The notes: generated by a model from the letters alone, not told the origin. A stretch of DNA of 64,000 bases from CAVZTA01 sp963778025 (GCA_963778025.1 CAVZTA010000006.1:310001-374000); one strand, 5' to 3'. Positions 19,766 to 28,543 are shown, numbered from the stretch's first letter. Numbers and translations are program-made.

Positions 19766-19860
19766 CCGGATGCGGCTCGTCCTCGCTGCGGCGTTGCCGC
19801 GTCCGGTGCTCGCTCACGGGCGTCCGAGCCCGCTCGCTCCGCTCCTCCTGCGCCGCGCAG
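19766..19860 (-). repeat. Dispersed intergenic element, copy B
   Basis: Reverse-strand copy of the element at 5781-5880, between kbl and the PHP gene. Shared features are GGAGGAGCGGAGCG, CTCGGACG, GCGAGCACCGGAC and a GGCCGGAC end. It is followed by CGGTCG...CGACCG, able to form a short stem. It occupies the stretch where the PHP start codon would be expected. Confidence 0.65.
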
Positions 19861-19967
19861 CTTGGCTGCCGCCATCTCGACCACCTGCGGCCGGACCTGG
19901 TCCGACCCGTCGGGCTGGATGCTCGCCGTTCGGTCGGTCGTCGACCCCCCGCTCGTCGACCCGTCGG

Positions 19968-21186
19968 TCACCCGGAGATGACCCCCAGCTCGCGTCCGAC
20001 GCGTGCGAACGTCTCCAGCGCCCGGTCGAGATGCTCGTCGGTGTGCGCGGCGGTCACGATCGTGCGCAGGCGCGCGCGGTCCAGCGCCACGGTCGGGAAG
20101 ACCACGCTGGTCGCGAACACGCCGGCGTCGAACAGCCGGTTCGAGAACTCGATCGCCGCGCCGCTCTCGCCGACGATGACCGGCGTGATCGGCGTCTCGG
20201 AGACGCCCGTGTCGAACCCGAGGCGCGCGAGCTCCGCCTTGAAGCGCTTCGTGTTCGCCCACAGGCGCTCGTGCAGGTGCGGCTCGTCCTGGAACACGCG
20301 GAGCGCCTCGCGGCACGCCGCGACGACGGCGGGCGGATGGGACGTCGAGAACAGGAACGGCCGTGCCCGCTGGACGAGGATGTCGCGCAACGCCTGGCTG
20401 CCGGCGACGTAGCCACCCAGCGATCCGACGGCCTTCGACAGCGTCCCGACCTGGATCGCGACCCGCCCGTCGAGCCCGAAGTGGCTCACCGAGCCGCGCC
20501 CGTGGTCGCCGAGGACGCCGCTGGCATGCGCGTCGTCGACGAACACGGCGGCGCCGTAGGCCTCGGCCGCTTCGACGATCCCGGGGAGCGGCGCGATGTC
20601 GCCGTCCATCGAGAACACGCCGTCGGTCACGACGAGGATCAGGCGGTACGGCGTCCCGTCCGGGCGGCCCTGTTCGCGGGCCTCCTGCAGCAGCGCTCGG
20701 AGTGCCTCGACGTCCTTGTGCTTGAAGACCTTGCGCGGCGCCTTCGACAGGCGCATGCCGTCGATGATCGAGGCGTGGTTCAGCTCGTCGGAGACGATCG
20801 AGATCCTGCTCGGTGGCGACGACCGGGATGATCCCGGTGTTCGCGGTGAACCCGGACTGGAACGTCAGGGTCGCCTCGGTGTGCTTGAACTCGGCGAGCT
20901 CCCGCTCGAGAGCCTCGTGCATCGACATCGTGCCCGCGATCGTGCGCACCGCACCCGAGCCGACGCCGAACTCGCTCACGGCCCGGAGCGCCGCCTCGCG
21001 CAGCCGCGGGTGATGGGTGAGCCCGAGGTAGTCGTTCGACGAGAACGAGATGACCTCGCGGCCGTCGATCGTGGCGACCGGACCCTGCTCGCTCGCCATG
21101 ACCCGGAGGGGCCGATAGAGGTGCTTGTCCTTGAGCTCCTGCACCTCGTCGGCGAGAAATCCGAGGGGGTCGTGGACCGCCTTCAT
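19968..21186 (-). CDS. kbl: Glycine C-acetyltransferase (2-amino-3-ketobutyrate CoA ligase), one frameshift
   Basis: PLP enzyme that cleaves 2-amino-3-ketobutyrate with CoA to glycine and acetyl-CoA, the second step of threonine degradation after threonine dehydrogenase. About 405 residues after skipping one base near 20803-20810. Motifs: FADEVQELK-like N-terminus ending in LYRPLRVMAS, FSSNDYLGLTHHP, GSGAVRTIAGT, SDELNHASIIDG just after the break, DDAHASGVLG, and the PLP lysine in GTLSKAVGSLGG. ATG at 21186 is preceded by GGAGGG with 9-nt spacing; an upstream GTG (21273) would add 29 residues. tdh lies directly upstream, forming a tdh-kbl operon that continues into the PHP and sigma genes. 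Confidence 0.94.
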
Positions 21187-21262
21187 GCCGTGGCGCCCTC
21201 CGAGGTCCGAGGCGACGCTCCCGCGAGCCATCGGCCCGAGGACTCGATGCGTTGCGTCGTGG

Positions 21263-22294
21263 TCATGCGTCACCCCAATCCATGATCACCTTGCCCGCGT
21301 CGCCGGAGCGGGCCGCCGCGAACGCGGCCTCGAACTGGGCGGCGGGGAAGCGGTGCGTGATCGCGGGGGTGATGTCCAGCCCCGACTGGACCATCACCGA
21401 CATCTTGTACCAGGTCTCGTACATCTCCCGACCGTAGATGCCCTTGAGCGTCAGCATCTTGAACACGATCTCCGTGACATCGAGCGCGATCTCGGCGGTC
21501 GGGATGCCGAGGAGCGCCATGCCGGCGCCATGGGCCATGTTGTCGATGGCCGACCGGATCGCCGAACGGTTGCCGGACATCTCCATGACCACGTCGAAGC
21601 CCTCGACCATGCCCAGCTCACGCTGCACGTCATGGAGGTCCTCGGTCGTCGGGTCGACCGTGCGGGTGGCACCCATGCGCGTGGCGAGGTCGCGGCGGTA
21701 GGCGTTGGGCTCGCTGACGACGACATGGCGGGCACCCGCGAACTTCGCGACGGCGGTGGCCATGAGGCCGATCGGCCCCGCGCCGGTGACCAGCACGTCC
21801 TCGCCCAGGACCTCGAAGGCGAGCGCCGTGTGGACCGCGTTGCCGAACGGGTCGAAGATCGCCGCGACATCCTCGGGGATGCCGTCCCAGTGGTGCCAGA
21901 TGTTGGTCATCGGCAGGACGACGTACTCGGCGAAGGCGCCGTCACGCCCGACGCCGAGGCCGATGGATTTCGCGCACAGATGGCGTCGCCCGGCGAGGCA
22001 GTGACGGCATCGGCCGCACACGACGTGGCCCTCGCCGCTGACGATGTCGCCCGCCTCGAAGTCGGTGACGTTGCTGCCGACCTCGACGATCTCGCCCACG
22101 AACTCGTGGCCGACGATGAGCGGCGGCTGGATGGTCTTCTGGGCCCACGGATCCCACGATTCGATGTGGAGATCCGTGCCGCAGATGCCCGTCTTGCGGA
22201 CCCGGATCCGGACATCGTTGATGCCGATAGCGGGGACCGGCACGTCGCACAGCTCGAGGCCCGGACCGGGGTGGGTCTTCACGAGCGCGCGCAT
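21263..22294 (-). CDS. tdh: L-threonine 3-dehydrogenase
   Basis: Zinc- and NAD-dependent medium-chain dehydrogenase that oxidises threonine to 2-amino-3-ketobutyrate for the adjacent kbl product. 343 residues, the same size as the E. coli enzyme. Catalytic zinc ligands are in KTGICGTDLHI and GHEFVGEI; structural zinc Cys are in CGRCRHCLAGRRHLC; the nucleotide-binding turn is GAGPIGLM; WHHWDGIPEDVAAIFDP matches the threonine dehydrogenase subgroup. The start at 22294 (MRALVKTHPGPG) matches family N-termini better than the longer open frame beginning at 22333. Upstream lies a 430-bp repeat-bearing gap. Confidence 0.95.
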   Translation of the reverse strand: MRALVKTHPGPGLELCDVPVPAIGINDVRIRVRKTGICGTDLHIESWDPWAQKTIQPPLIVGHEFVGEIVEVGSNVTDFEAGDIVSGEGHVVCGRCRHCLAGRRHLCAKSIGLGVGRDGAFAEYVVLPMTNIWHHWDGIPEDVAAIFDPFGNAVHTALAFEVLGEDVLVTGAGPIGLMATAVAKFAGARHVVVSEPNAYRRDLATRMGATRTVDPTTEDLHDVQRELGMVEGFDVVMEMSGNRSAIRSAIDNMAHGAGMALLGIPTAEIALDVTEIVFKMLTLKGIYGREMYETWYKMSVMVQSGLDITPAITHRFPAAQFEAAFAAARSGDAGKVIMDWGDA

Positions 22295-22396
22295 CGCCGC
22301 TAAGTGTGCCGTGTCGGCGGTCCGGGCCGCCATGACCCTGACGTTCGCCCGGCCCCGGCCGGCCGGCCGCGCTCGCTCGTACCGTGCCGGCGCGGA

Positions 22397-22560
22397 GAGC
22401 GGTGCGAGCGTTATCCCGGTGGGTTCGAGAGGCCGGTCGTCTGCCGAGCCCGACAGGCCGATCGAGGCCGACAGGCGGATCGAGGCCCGAAGCGGACCTC
22501 CGCGCGCCGATCGGGACCGAAAGGCCTCGATCCGGCAGAGCGCTCGACCGGTGCGACCTG
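22397..22560 (+). repeat. Intergenic inverted-repeat-ended element, unit 1
   Basis: Begins GGTGCGAGCGTTATCCCGG with GTGGGTTCG shortly after; the right part holds GACCGAAAGGC and ends near GAGCGCTCGACCGGTGCGA. It has the same order of blocks as the next unit, which starts 166 bp later. No coding frame is evident between tdh and the FAH gene apart from these units. Confidence 0.65.
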
Positions 22561-22564
22561 GGTA

Positions 22565-22715
22565 GCGCTGCGAGCGTTATTCCTGTGGGTTCGGTGCCAA
22601 CGGGTCCCTCCGAGCCCACGGCACGGATCGAGGTGTGGCGCGCTGCTCGACGGCCCGTCTGCGACCCGAAAGGCTCCCGATCCACGACAGATAGCGCTCG
22701 CACCGGTACGAGAGC
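22565..22715 (+). repeat. Intergenic inverted-repeat-ended element, unit 2
   Basis: Begins GCTGCGAGCGTTATTCCTG with GTGGGTTCG, has GACCCGAAAGGC near the right side, and ends GATAGCGCTCGCACCGGTACG. Left and right ends are inverted repeats of each other (TGCGAGCG against CGCTCGCA). The right end shares CGCTCGCACCGGTACG with the element at 63.7 kb. Confidence 0.7.
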
Positions 22716-22725
22716 CGTCGGGTGG

Positions 22726-23647
22726 TCAGGCGGGTCGCGGGTCCGCGGTCCAGTCCACGATCGGGTTCTCGAGCGTGCCGATGCCCTCGATCTCGCACCG
22801 GACGCGGTCGCCCGGCTCGAGGAAGATCGGCGGGTCGCGAAAGACGCCCACGCCCGCGGGCGTGCCGGTGGCGATGACGTCGCCGGGTTCGAGCGTGATC
22901 GACTGTGAGATGAAGCTCACCAGCGTCGGGACGTCGTAGATGAGGTCGGCGGTGGTGCCGTCCTGCATCAGCACCGGCGTCCCCGCGCCATCGCCGCTGC
23001 CGGGGATCCGCCAGCTCCGGATCCGCAGGCCCTGCTTCGGGTCGAGCTCATCGGCGGTCACGACATCCGGGCCCATCGGCAGGAACGTGTCGCTGCCCTT
23101 GGCGCGGAGCCACTGGCCGTCACCCTTCTCGCCCTCGCGGAGGGCCGGCGGGCTGCCCTGCCAGTCGCGGGCGCTGATGTCGTTGACGACCACGTAGCCC
23201 GCGACATGCGCCGGGGCGTCCTCCACGCTGACTCGGCGCGCGCGGCGGCCGATGACGACGCCCAGCTCGACCTCGAGGTCCAGGGCGAGCGTGCCCGGTG
23301 GACGCACGACCGCCTCGCCATCGGCGATGACGGCGTTGGCGAACTTCGAGAACAGGAGCGGCCGCTGTGGGACCTCGCGACCGGCGCCCTCGCGGACGTG
23401 GTCGCCATAGTTCAGCCCGACGCAGACGATCTTGCCCGGCTTCGCGACCGCCGCGCCGGCGGTCAGGAACGACCGCTCGACGGGCCCGTGCATCGGTGGC
23501 GATCCGCCCGTCCGCAGCGACCTGCGCGAAGGTGACGCCGTCGACGTCGACCCCGACCGGGAACGCGTCGCCGAACCCCCCGCGTCCGCTCTGGACGAAG
23601 CCCGACCGTCCGCCCGTCGACGCAGATCGGTAGGCGAACAGCCGCAC
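22726..23647 (-). CDS. Fumarylacetoacetate hydrolase-family protein (one frameshift)
   Basis: About 306 residues after skipping one base near 23482-23487. FAH-family enzymes hydrolyse or isomerise beta-diketo acids in aromatic and sugar-acid catabolism using a divalent metal. Seen: KIVCVGLNYGDHVRE, PLLFSKFANAVI, DLEVELGVVIGRR (acidic metal ligands), GYVVVNDISARDWQ, KGSDTFLPMGP, and GDVIATGTPAGVGVFRDPP. The N-terminal about 55 residues lie in the neighbouring frame from GTG 23647. The gene starts 10 bp after the stop of the DUF3105 gene and is probably co-transcribed. The specific substrate cannot be assigned. Confidence 0.9.
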
Positions 23648-23657
23648 GCGGAGGTGC

Positions 23658-24810
23658 CTAGCTGGCGCTGGGCGACGCCGACGGCGACGGCGAGGCGGCG
23701 GGGCTCGCGCTCGGGCTGGCCACGTCCGATGCAGACGGCGCGGCCGCCGACCCGCTCGGGCTGGCGCTCGCGCTGGGCGACGTGCCGGCGCTCGGGCTCG
23801 CGGACGGGCCGGCCGACGTCGACGGGCTCGGCGAGACGCTCGGGCTGGGCACCGCGCACTGCGGCTCCGGCGGCGCGAGGAAGTCGGTGCCGTCCGCGTT
23901 CAGCTTCTCGCCTTCCTGAAGGTAGAACTGCTTCACGAGGGCGGGGTCGAACGTGTCCATGTAGAGCACGCGATCCCACACCAGCGCCGCGTACGGCTTC
24001 GGCATCTGGTCGAACCGGGCGATCACCGGACCCACCGTCCGTGGCGGCACGTTGCAGATGGGACTGACCGCGTCGAACGAGCGCAGGAACGTCTGGAGCT
24101 GCGCGAGATCGTCCGGCTCGCACGCGCCCTGCTCACACGAGTACAGGACCACGACCGCGCCGTGTTCCAGGTTGTGCACCCAGCCCTGCGGCTCGCTGCG
24201 GTCGTTCTGGCCGTAGAACCGCGGCTCGATCGGCCCGAACCCGCTGCGGTTGATGTGTGGCCCCGATGCCGGCGGGCAGTACGTGTAGCGGACCTGGGTG
24301 CCGGGATTGATGTGGTTGTTGCCCATGTCGGGTTGCACGGCGCCGAGCTGACCCGAGGCGACCGGCGCGTCGGCGGGAAACGTCGTGGAACAGGCGTAGG
24401 CGGGCGATGTGGCCGACAGGAAGATCCAGCCGGCGACGAGCGCGACGGCGACCACGACGACGCCGCCGATGAGCGCGCTGCGATGGCGCTCCAGGAAGTT
24501 CGGCTGGTCGTATCGGCGCCGCGCGACCTCGCGCCGGCCCGCGCGGCGGGTGCCGCTCGGCGACGTCGAGGAAGGGCGGGTCGGACGACTGGCGCGCGTT
24601 CCGGAAGTCGCGCCGGCGGTCGCGGCGCCACCCGCTCGCGACGCCACCCGCCGTCGCGCCACCTGCCGTCGCGGTCTCGATGACGATGGTGTCGTCGTCG
24701 GGTGCCGCGGGCGGCACCGGACCGGACGCGGGCGGCGAGGCCGGCCTCGGGGCAGGGCGGGACGCGCCTCTCGTGCCGGTGTTCGTCGACCGGCGGTTCG
24801 ACTTGCTCAA
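23658..24810 (-). CDS. DUF3105 membrane protein with Ser/Pro-rich tail (one frameshift)
   Basis: About 383 residues. TTG start at 24810 (SKSNRRS) with GGAG about 8 nt upstream; skipping one base at 24538-24540 joins the N-terminal frame to the rest. Layout: basic cytoplasmic N-terminus (about 1-110), a transmembrane helix (ALIGGVVVVAVALVAGWIF), an extracellular DUF3105 domain with HNLEHGAVVVLYSC and conserved Cys residues, and a C-terminal tail of about 80 residues of PSPSAS-type repeats. The function of DUF3105 is unknown. The invariant-looking NLEHG and paired Cys suggest metal or redox chemistry, which is speculation. Downstream neighbour is the FAH gene. Confidence 0.85.
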
Positions 24811-24941
24811 CGTCTGGCTCCGTGGGGACGGGACGGGCGGTGATCGGGGCCCGGCCCGGATGGCGCGCACGACCGAACCACCACGGGGTCGCGACGCTGC
24901 GCGAAGGGTAGCGTCCCGGCCTCACCCTCGCCGCCGGGGAC

Positions 24942-25313
24942 CTAGGGCTCGTTCAGGTAGCCCTTCACCTCCGGTCGTACCAGGCCGCGGAAGAGGAGGA
25001 TCGCGAACGCCGCCATCAGGAAGCCGCTGCCCGGCGCCGGCGACAGCAACAGGAGTGGGATCGCCGGCAGGGTGAGGGTCGCGAGTCCGAACGCCAGGTT
25101 CCGCGCCGCCTCCTTGCGCTGGAGGACGAGCGTCGTCGTGAAGATGGTGTACGCGAGCAGGACCATCAGGACGACGCCCTCGAGCGTGACCGGCGCCCCG
25201 ATGGCGAGGTTGACGACGTAGGGCAGCGCGATCCCGATCCCCGCGAGGATGAGGAACGCGTACACGAGGAACAGGCGGATGCCGCCGGGCATCGCCCGGA
25301 TCCGGTCGATCAT
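24942..25313 (-). CDS. Small multi-pass membrane protein
   Basis: 123 residues, with about four hydrophobic segments: LFLVYAFLILAGIGIALPYV, VTLEGVVLMVLLAYTIFTTT, LAFGLATLTLPAIPLLLL and GFLMAAFAILLFRGLV. The ATG at 25313 is chosen because the protein-like sequence begins there. The stop is 131 bp before the DUF3105 start. No family recognised. Divergent from the methyltransferase-like gene. Confidence 0.7.
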   Translation of the reverse strand: MIDRIRAMPGGIRLFLVYAFLILAGIGIALPYVVNLAIGAPVTLEGVVLMVLLAYTIFTTTLVLQRKEAARNLAFGLATLTLPAIPLLLLSPAPGSGFLMAAFAILLFRGLVRPEVKGYLNEP

Positions 25314-25474
25314 GGCGGCGCGATGATGCCATGGAGGTGGCCGTAGGCCTGTCGGCTCGCGCGTGCGCATCGCGGCGGGTCCTGGGCACGGATGGGACGA
25401 ACCGCCTGTGGCCCCACGCACCGGTCGTTGCGAATACCGCACTTGGTGGAGGCGACCCCCGGAACCCGGAGCGT

Positions 25475-26170
25475 ATGCTCGCCGGCACCGTGCTCGACCT
25501 TCCGTACCAGCTCCCGGATCCGGGAGCTGGCCTCCTGCTGTCCGCGCTCGACGTCGAGGGCAAGATCACCCGAGCGCTGCAGGCGCTGGGTCCGGTCGCC
25601 GGCCGCGACGTGGCGCTCGTGGGGCCAGCCGACGGCGTCCTCGCGGGGCGGCTCGCCGCCGCCGACGCGCGCGTCGAGCCCGTCGCCTTCCAGGACGGAC
25701 GGCTGCCGCTCGATGCGAGCTCGGCCGATGTCGTGGCCGCGGCGTGGGGTTCCTTCCGCGGCGTGGACGCGACCGAGCTCGCTGAGGCCGATCGCGTCCT
25801 CCGGCCCGGCGGCCGACTGCTGGTGCTGCACGACTACGGCCGTGACGACATCTCGCATCTCCGCGACGCGACGCTTCCCGAATACACCTCGTGGAGCCGG
25901 CGTGACGGACCGTTCCTGCGGGGCGGCTTCAAGATCCGTGTCGTCCACTGCTTCTGGACGTGGTCGACGCTCGACGACGCCAAGGCCACACTCGTGTGCT
26001 TCGGCACGCCGGGCGAGGAGCTGGCCGCCGCGCTCCATCGGCCACGGGCGAGCTGGAACGTCGCCGTGTACCACCGCTGGCGAGGCGGGGAAGAGCCGGG
26101 CGAGGTGGTCCCGGGGGGCGTCCCGCTGCCCGTTCGCGACACCCGGCGGCTCGAGGGATCGGTCGCCTGA
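25475..26170 (+). CDS. Class I SAM-dependent methyltransferase-like protein
   Basis: About 231 residues. A nucleotide-binding-like strand (RDVALVGPADGVLAGRLA), an acidic second region (VEPVAFQDGRLPLDASSADVVAAAWG) and the post-motif EADRVLRPGGRLLVLHDYG resemble a class I methyltransferase of the type-11 group. The glycine-rich SAM loop is degenerate (GPADG), so activity is uncertain. A TATGCT hexamer at 25474-25479 overlaps the ATG at 25475. If it is the -10 element, translation would start at the in-frame GTG at 25490 (VLDLPYQLPDPG). Convergent with the glycosyltransferase gene, 20 bp apart. Confidence 0.7.
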   Translation: MLAGTVLDLPYQLPDPGAGLLLSALDVEGKITRALQALGPVAGRDVALVGPADGVLAGRLAAADARVEPVAFQDGRLPLDASSADVVAAAWGSFRGVDATELAEADRVLRPGGRLLVLHDYGRDDISHLRDATLPEYTSWSRRDGPFLRGGFKIRVVHCFWTWSTLDDAKATLVCFGTPGEELAAALHRPRASWNVAVYHRWRGGEEPGEVVPGGVPLPVRDTRRLEGSVA

Positions 26171-26190
26171 TCGTCGCGCTGTCCGCGCGG

Positions 26191-27280
26191 TCAGCCGACC
26201 CGGCTCGCCTCCGGCCCGAGGATGGGCGCCCGTCGGCCCGAGGTCGATCGCTTCGCGCAGCCGGTCCTCGAGGTCGTCGACCATCCGGTCGGCGCCGAAC
26301 CGCCGTTCGGCGACCCGTCGGCAGTGCGCGCGGTCGATGGCGTCCAGCTGACCGACGGCCCGGACCATGGCATCGGCATCGTCGACGACGAAGCCGGTCT
26401 CGCCGTGGTCGACCAGCTCGGGGACGCTGGCGCGGCGCATGCCGATGACCGGCGTGCCCGCCGCGAGCGCCTCGACGACGACGAGCCCGAACGGCTCGTC
26501 CCACGCGATCGGGAAGAGGAGCGCCGCCGCCTCGGCGAGGAGGCTCGCTTTCGCGGGTTCGTCGACCTCGCCGACGAGGCGGATGCACTCACCATCGACG
26601 TGTGGCTCGACCTGCGTCTCGAACCACGCCCGATCGCCCTGGTCGACCTTGCCCGCGAGAAGCAGGCGTCGCCCGGTGCGGCGCGCCACGTCGACCGCCA
26701 CATCGGCGCCCTTGGACGGGGAGAAGCGGCCGAGGAAGGCGAGCGGCGCATCCGATCCCGAAGGCGTCGTGCGCGCTGCGTAGCGCGCAAGGTCGATGCC
26801 GTGATGGACGGGCGCCAGGCGGCCGCGGGCAGGGTAGCCGGTCGCCTGCGCGGCCGACAGCTGGTGGTGTGCCCACGGGTAGGCGTCCCAGATCGTCGTG
26901 CCGACCTCCGTCCAGACGTTGTGCGTGGTCGTGAGCACCGGCGTGCGCGACCAGGCCGCGAGCGCGACGCCTTCGAGACCGGCGTGGTTGTGGATGACGT
27001 CGAATCGCCCGTCGACGGCGTCGCGGAACGCGGCCTGGACGTTGGCGAGGTGCGCGTGCTCGGCATGGCGCACGCCGTCGTCGTCGGCGCCGTAGCGGTA
27101 GGGACGGTCGACCGGCCCCTCGAGGCGAGCATCGGTGAGCGAGTCGCGCGTGGCGTACAGCGTGACGTCGTGGCCTCGCCGGACCAATCCGTCCGTGACG
27201 AGACTCACGACCAGCTCGGTCCCGCCGTAGGTGTGCGGCGGGACGCGCTCATAGGTCGGCGCGAGCTGGGCGATGCGCAA
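26191..27280 (-). CDS. Glycosyltransferase family 4 (probable frameshift near the C-terminus)
   Basis: About 362 residues. GT-B fold retaining glycosyltransferase: N-terminal RIAQLAPTYERVPPHTYGG, acceptor region VIHNHAGLEG, C-terminal half FLGRFSPSKGADVA, and the family signature EPFGLVVVEALAAGTPV (EX7E). TTG start at 27280 with GGGGGA just upstream. As written, the frame runs on to 25310 antisense to the methyltransferase gene. Skipping one base at 26229-26231 instead gives an end in ILGPEASRVG and a TGA at 26191, 20 bp from the convergent neighbour; this is far more natural. Donor and acceptor are unknown; cell-surface glycan or lipid glycosylation is likely. Confidence 0.88.
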
Positions 27281-27357
27281 TCGGGGTCCCCCGCTGCTCA
27301 GCCGGTCGGCGGCCCCGCCGGGGCGACGGCGGTGGTGGCCGATCGTAGCAGCCCTGC

Positions 27358-27363
27358 TACGCT
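27358..27363 (+). promoter_or_regulatory. Probable -10 element (TGCTACGCT)
   Basis: Extended -10 type TGC-TACGCT lies 9 nt before the ATG of a 20-codon leader ORF and about 70 nt before the membrane-protein gene. Confidence 0.4.
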
Positions 27364-27372
27364 CGCCCGCGC

Positions 27373-27435
27373 ATGACCTCCGGCACCCGTCTCTCGAGCT
27401 CCGTCCTGGTCGCGCGCTGGTCCCCGGCGCCATGA
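27373..27435 (+). CDS. Possible leader peptide (20 aa) coupled to the next gene
   Basis: ATG at 27373, just after a -10-like hexamer, opens a 20-codon frame (MTSGTRLSSS...) whose TGA overlaps the ATG of the downstream membrane protein. Size and position fit a translational-coupling leader. It could also be chance. Confidence 0.35.
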   Translation: MTSGTRLSSSVLVARWSPAP

Positions 27436-27905
27436 CACGTGACGCCAGATCCGCCCGACGGGCGCGATCCGAGCGCGCCGCGGCTGCCCAGCTCCCCGGC
27501 GACCCGGTCTGGGACGGCCAGCAGTGGGTCGAGGTCGACCCGCGCACGGGGCGGCCACGCCGGGTCCGCGACGACGAGCCCGAACCATCGGGACCGCTCA
27601 TCACCCCGCTGCGCGCGACCTTGGCCATCGGGCTGTTCATCGGCGTGGCGCTGCTGGCGTTCGCGCTGGTGGTCCAGCGCGGCCAGGACGTGCCGTTCCT
27701 GGCGGCCGCGGCCTTCGTGCTGGGCGTGGTCTGCGCGGGCTACGGCATCACCGGCGCGATCGCGACCTACAAGGCCGCCGCGTACGGCCGGGGCGGCAAG
27801 GCCTTCGGGCTGGCGGTCCTGGGTGGCATCGCGGCGATCGCGGCGTTCGGGTTCCTCGCCATGGCGGTGATCTTCGGCCTCCTCTGGAAGGCGCCCGCGG
27901 CCTGA
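27432..27905 (+). CDS. Small membrane protein, three predicted helices
   Basis: 157 residues. A basic N-terminus with a WDGQQWVEVDPRTGRPRR motif, then helices at LRATLAIGLFIGVALLAFAL, FLAAAAFVLGVVCAGYGITG and FGLAVLGGIAAIAAFGFLAM. ATG at 27432 overlaps the stop of a 20-codon upstream ORF. No family recognised; the WDG-x-W-V type motif is reminiscent of short SHOCT or DUF2510-like regions, which is weak evidence. tRNA-Glu follows 60 bp downstream. Confidence 0.7.
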   Translation: MTRDARSARRARSERAAAAQLPGDPVWDGQQWVEVDPRTGRPRRVRDDEPEPSGPLITPLRATLAIGLFIGVALLAFALVVQRGQDVPFLAAAAFVLGVVCAGYGITGAIATYKAAAYGRGGKAFGLAVLGGIAAIAAFGFLAMAVIFGLLWKAPAA

Positions 27906-27945
27906 CGTTCGGGAGCGCGGGACGGGAAGCGTCCAGCTCCGCTGG

Positions 27946-27951
27946 TACACT
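27946..27951 (+). promoter_or_regulatory. -10 element (TACACT) for tRNA-Glu
   Basis: TACACT lies 13 nt before the tRNA 5' end in an otherwise C-rich spacer. A start site a few bases before the mature tRNA is plausible. Confidence 0.5.
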
Positions 27952-27964
27952 CGCCCCCGCTCTG

Positions 27965-28038
27965 GCCCCCATCGTCTAGAGGCCTAGGACGCCACCCTTT
28001 CAAGGTGGAGATCGCCGGTTCGAATCCGGCTGGGGGTA
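27965..28038 (+). tRNA. tRNA-Glu (anticodon TTC)
   Basis: Full cloverleaf. Acceptor GCCCCCA pairs with TGGGGGT, with a terminal G-T wobble. The D arm contains CTAGAGGCCTAGG. The anticodon stem CCACC/GGTGG encloses CTTTCAA, giving anticodon TTC. The T arm CCGG-TTCGAAT-CCGG is canonical. CCA is not encoded, so it must be added after transcription. Confidence 0.95.
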
Positions 28039-28173
28039 CTCCCGATCCACGCTCCGGTCGGCTATCGGGCGCCTCGTGCGACCGCTCAGCTCGCCGGCGG
28101 CCGGAGTCCGCGGGCCGCGGCCACCGCGCCGACGCCCGCTCGGCCAGCTCTCCGAGCCGAGGCGACCCGCTGC

Positions 28174-28179
28174 TAGAGT
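28174..28179 (+). promoter_or_regulatory. -10 element (TAGAGT) of a leaderless promoter
   Basis: TGCTAGAGT lies 7 nt before the GTG at 28187, with no Shine-Dalgarno sequence, fitting a transcript that begins at the start codon. Confidence 0.5.
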
Positions 28180-28186
28180 TGCGGGC

Positions 28187-28543
28187 GTGGAGATCCAGGG
28201 GGTCCAGATCCGGACCATCGTGTCGGACAACGTCGCGATCCGCTGCGACGGGTGCAACGAGATCATCTCGGGCGTGCCGTGGCGGCTGAACATCCTGGAC
28301 ACGGTGTCGACCGAGGTGCCGGTCGGCTGGACCGATCGCCCGACCATCAATCCCGGGCCGTTCCAGTTCCACGGTGATCCAGACCACGTCCTGCACTGGA
28401 TGGCCGAGCGCGGCTACTGGTTCTGCCGCAAGGGCCGCGTCCGCGAGATCATGCGCCCCGTGCCGTTGCCGCTCGATCCGCCCGCATGGGGCCTGTGCGA
28501 CGGGCTCCATCGTGACCAGCACGAGTTCCTGCCCGCCGAGTGA
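28187..28543 (+). CDS. Small Cys-containing protein of unknown function
   Basis: 118 residues. N-terminal IRCDGCNEII (CxxC) and later FCRKGRVREI and GLCDGLHRDQHEF supply further Cys and His, so zinc binding is possible. GTG at 28187 was chosen because a -10 hexamer lies just before it and the upstream extension overlaps the tRNA gene flank. Downstream gene is 214 bp away. No family recognised. Confidence 0.65.
   Translation: MEIQGVQIRTIVSDNVAIRCDGCNEIISGVPWRLNILDTVSTEVPVGWTDRPTINPGPFQFHGDPDHVLHWMAERGYWFCRKGRVREIMRPVPLPLDPPAWGLCDGLHRDQHEFLPAE

Noticed and set aside
25310..27640. 776-residue minus-strand ORF
   Set aside because: Only the part from 27280 to about 26191 matches a glycosyltransferase; the rest is antisense to the methyltransferase gene.
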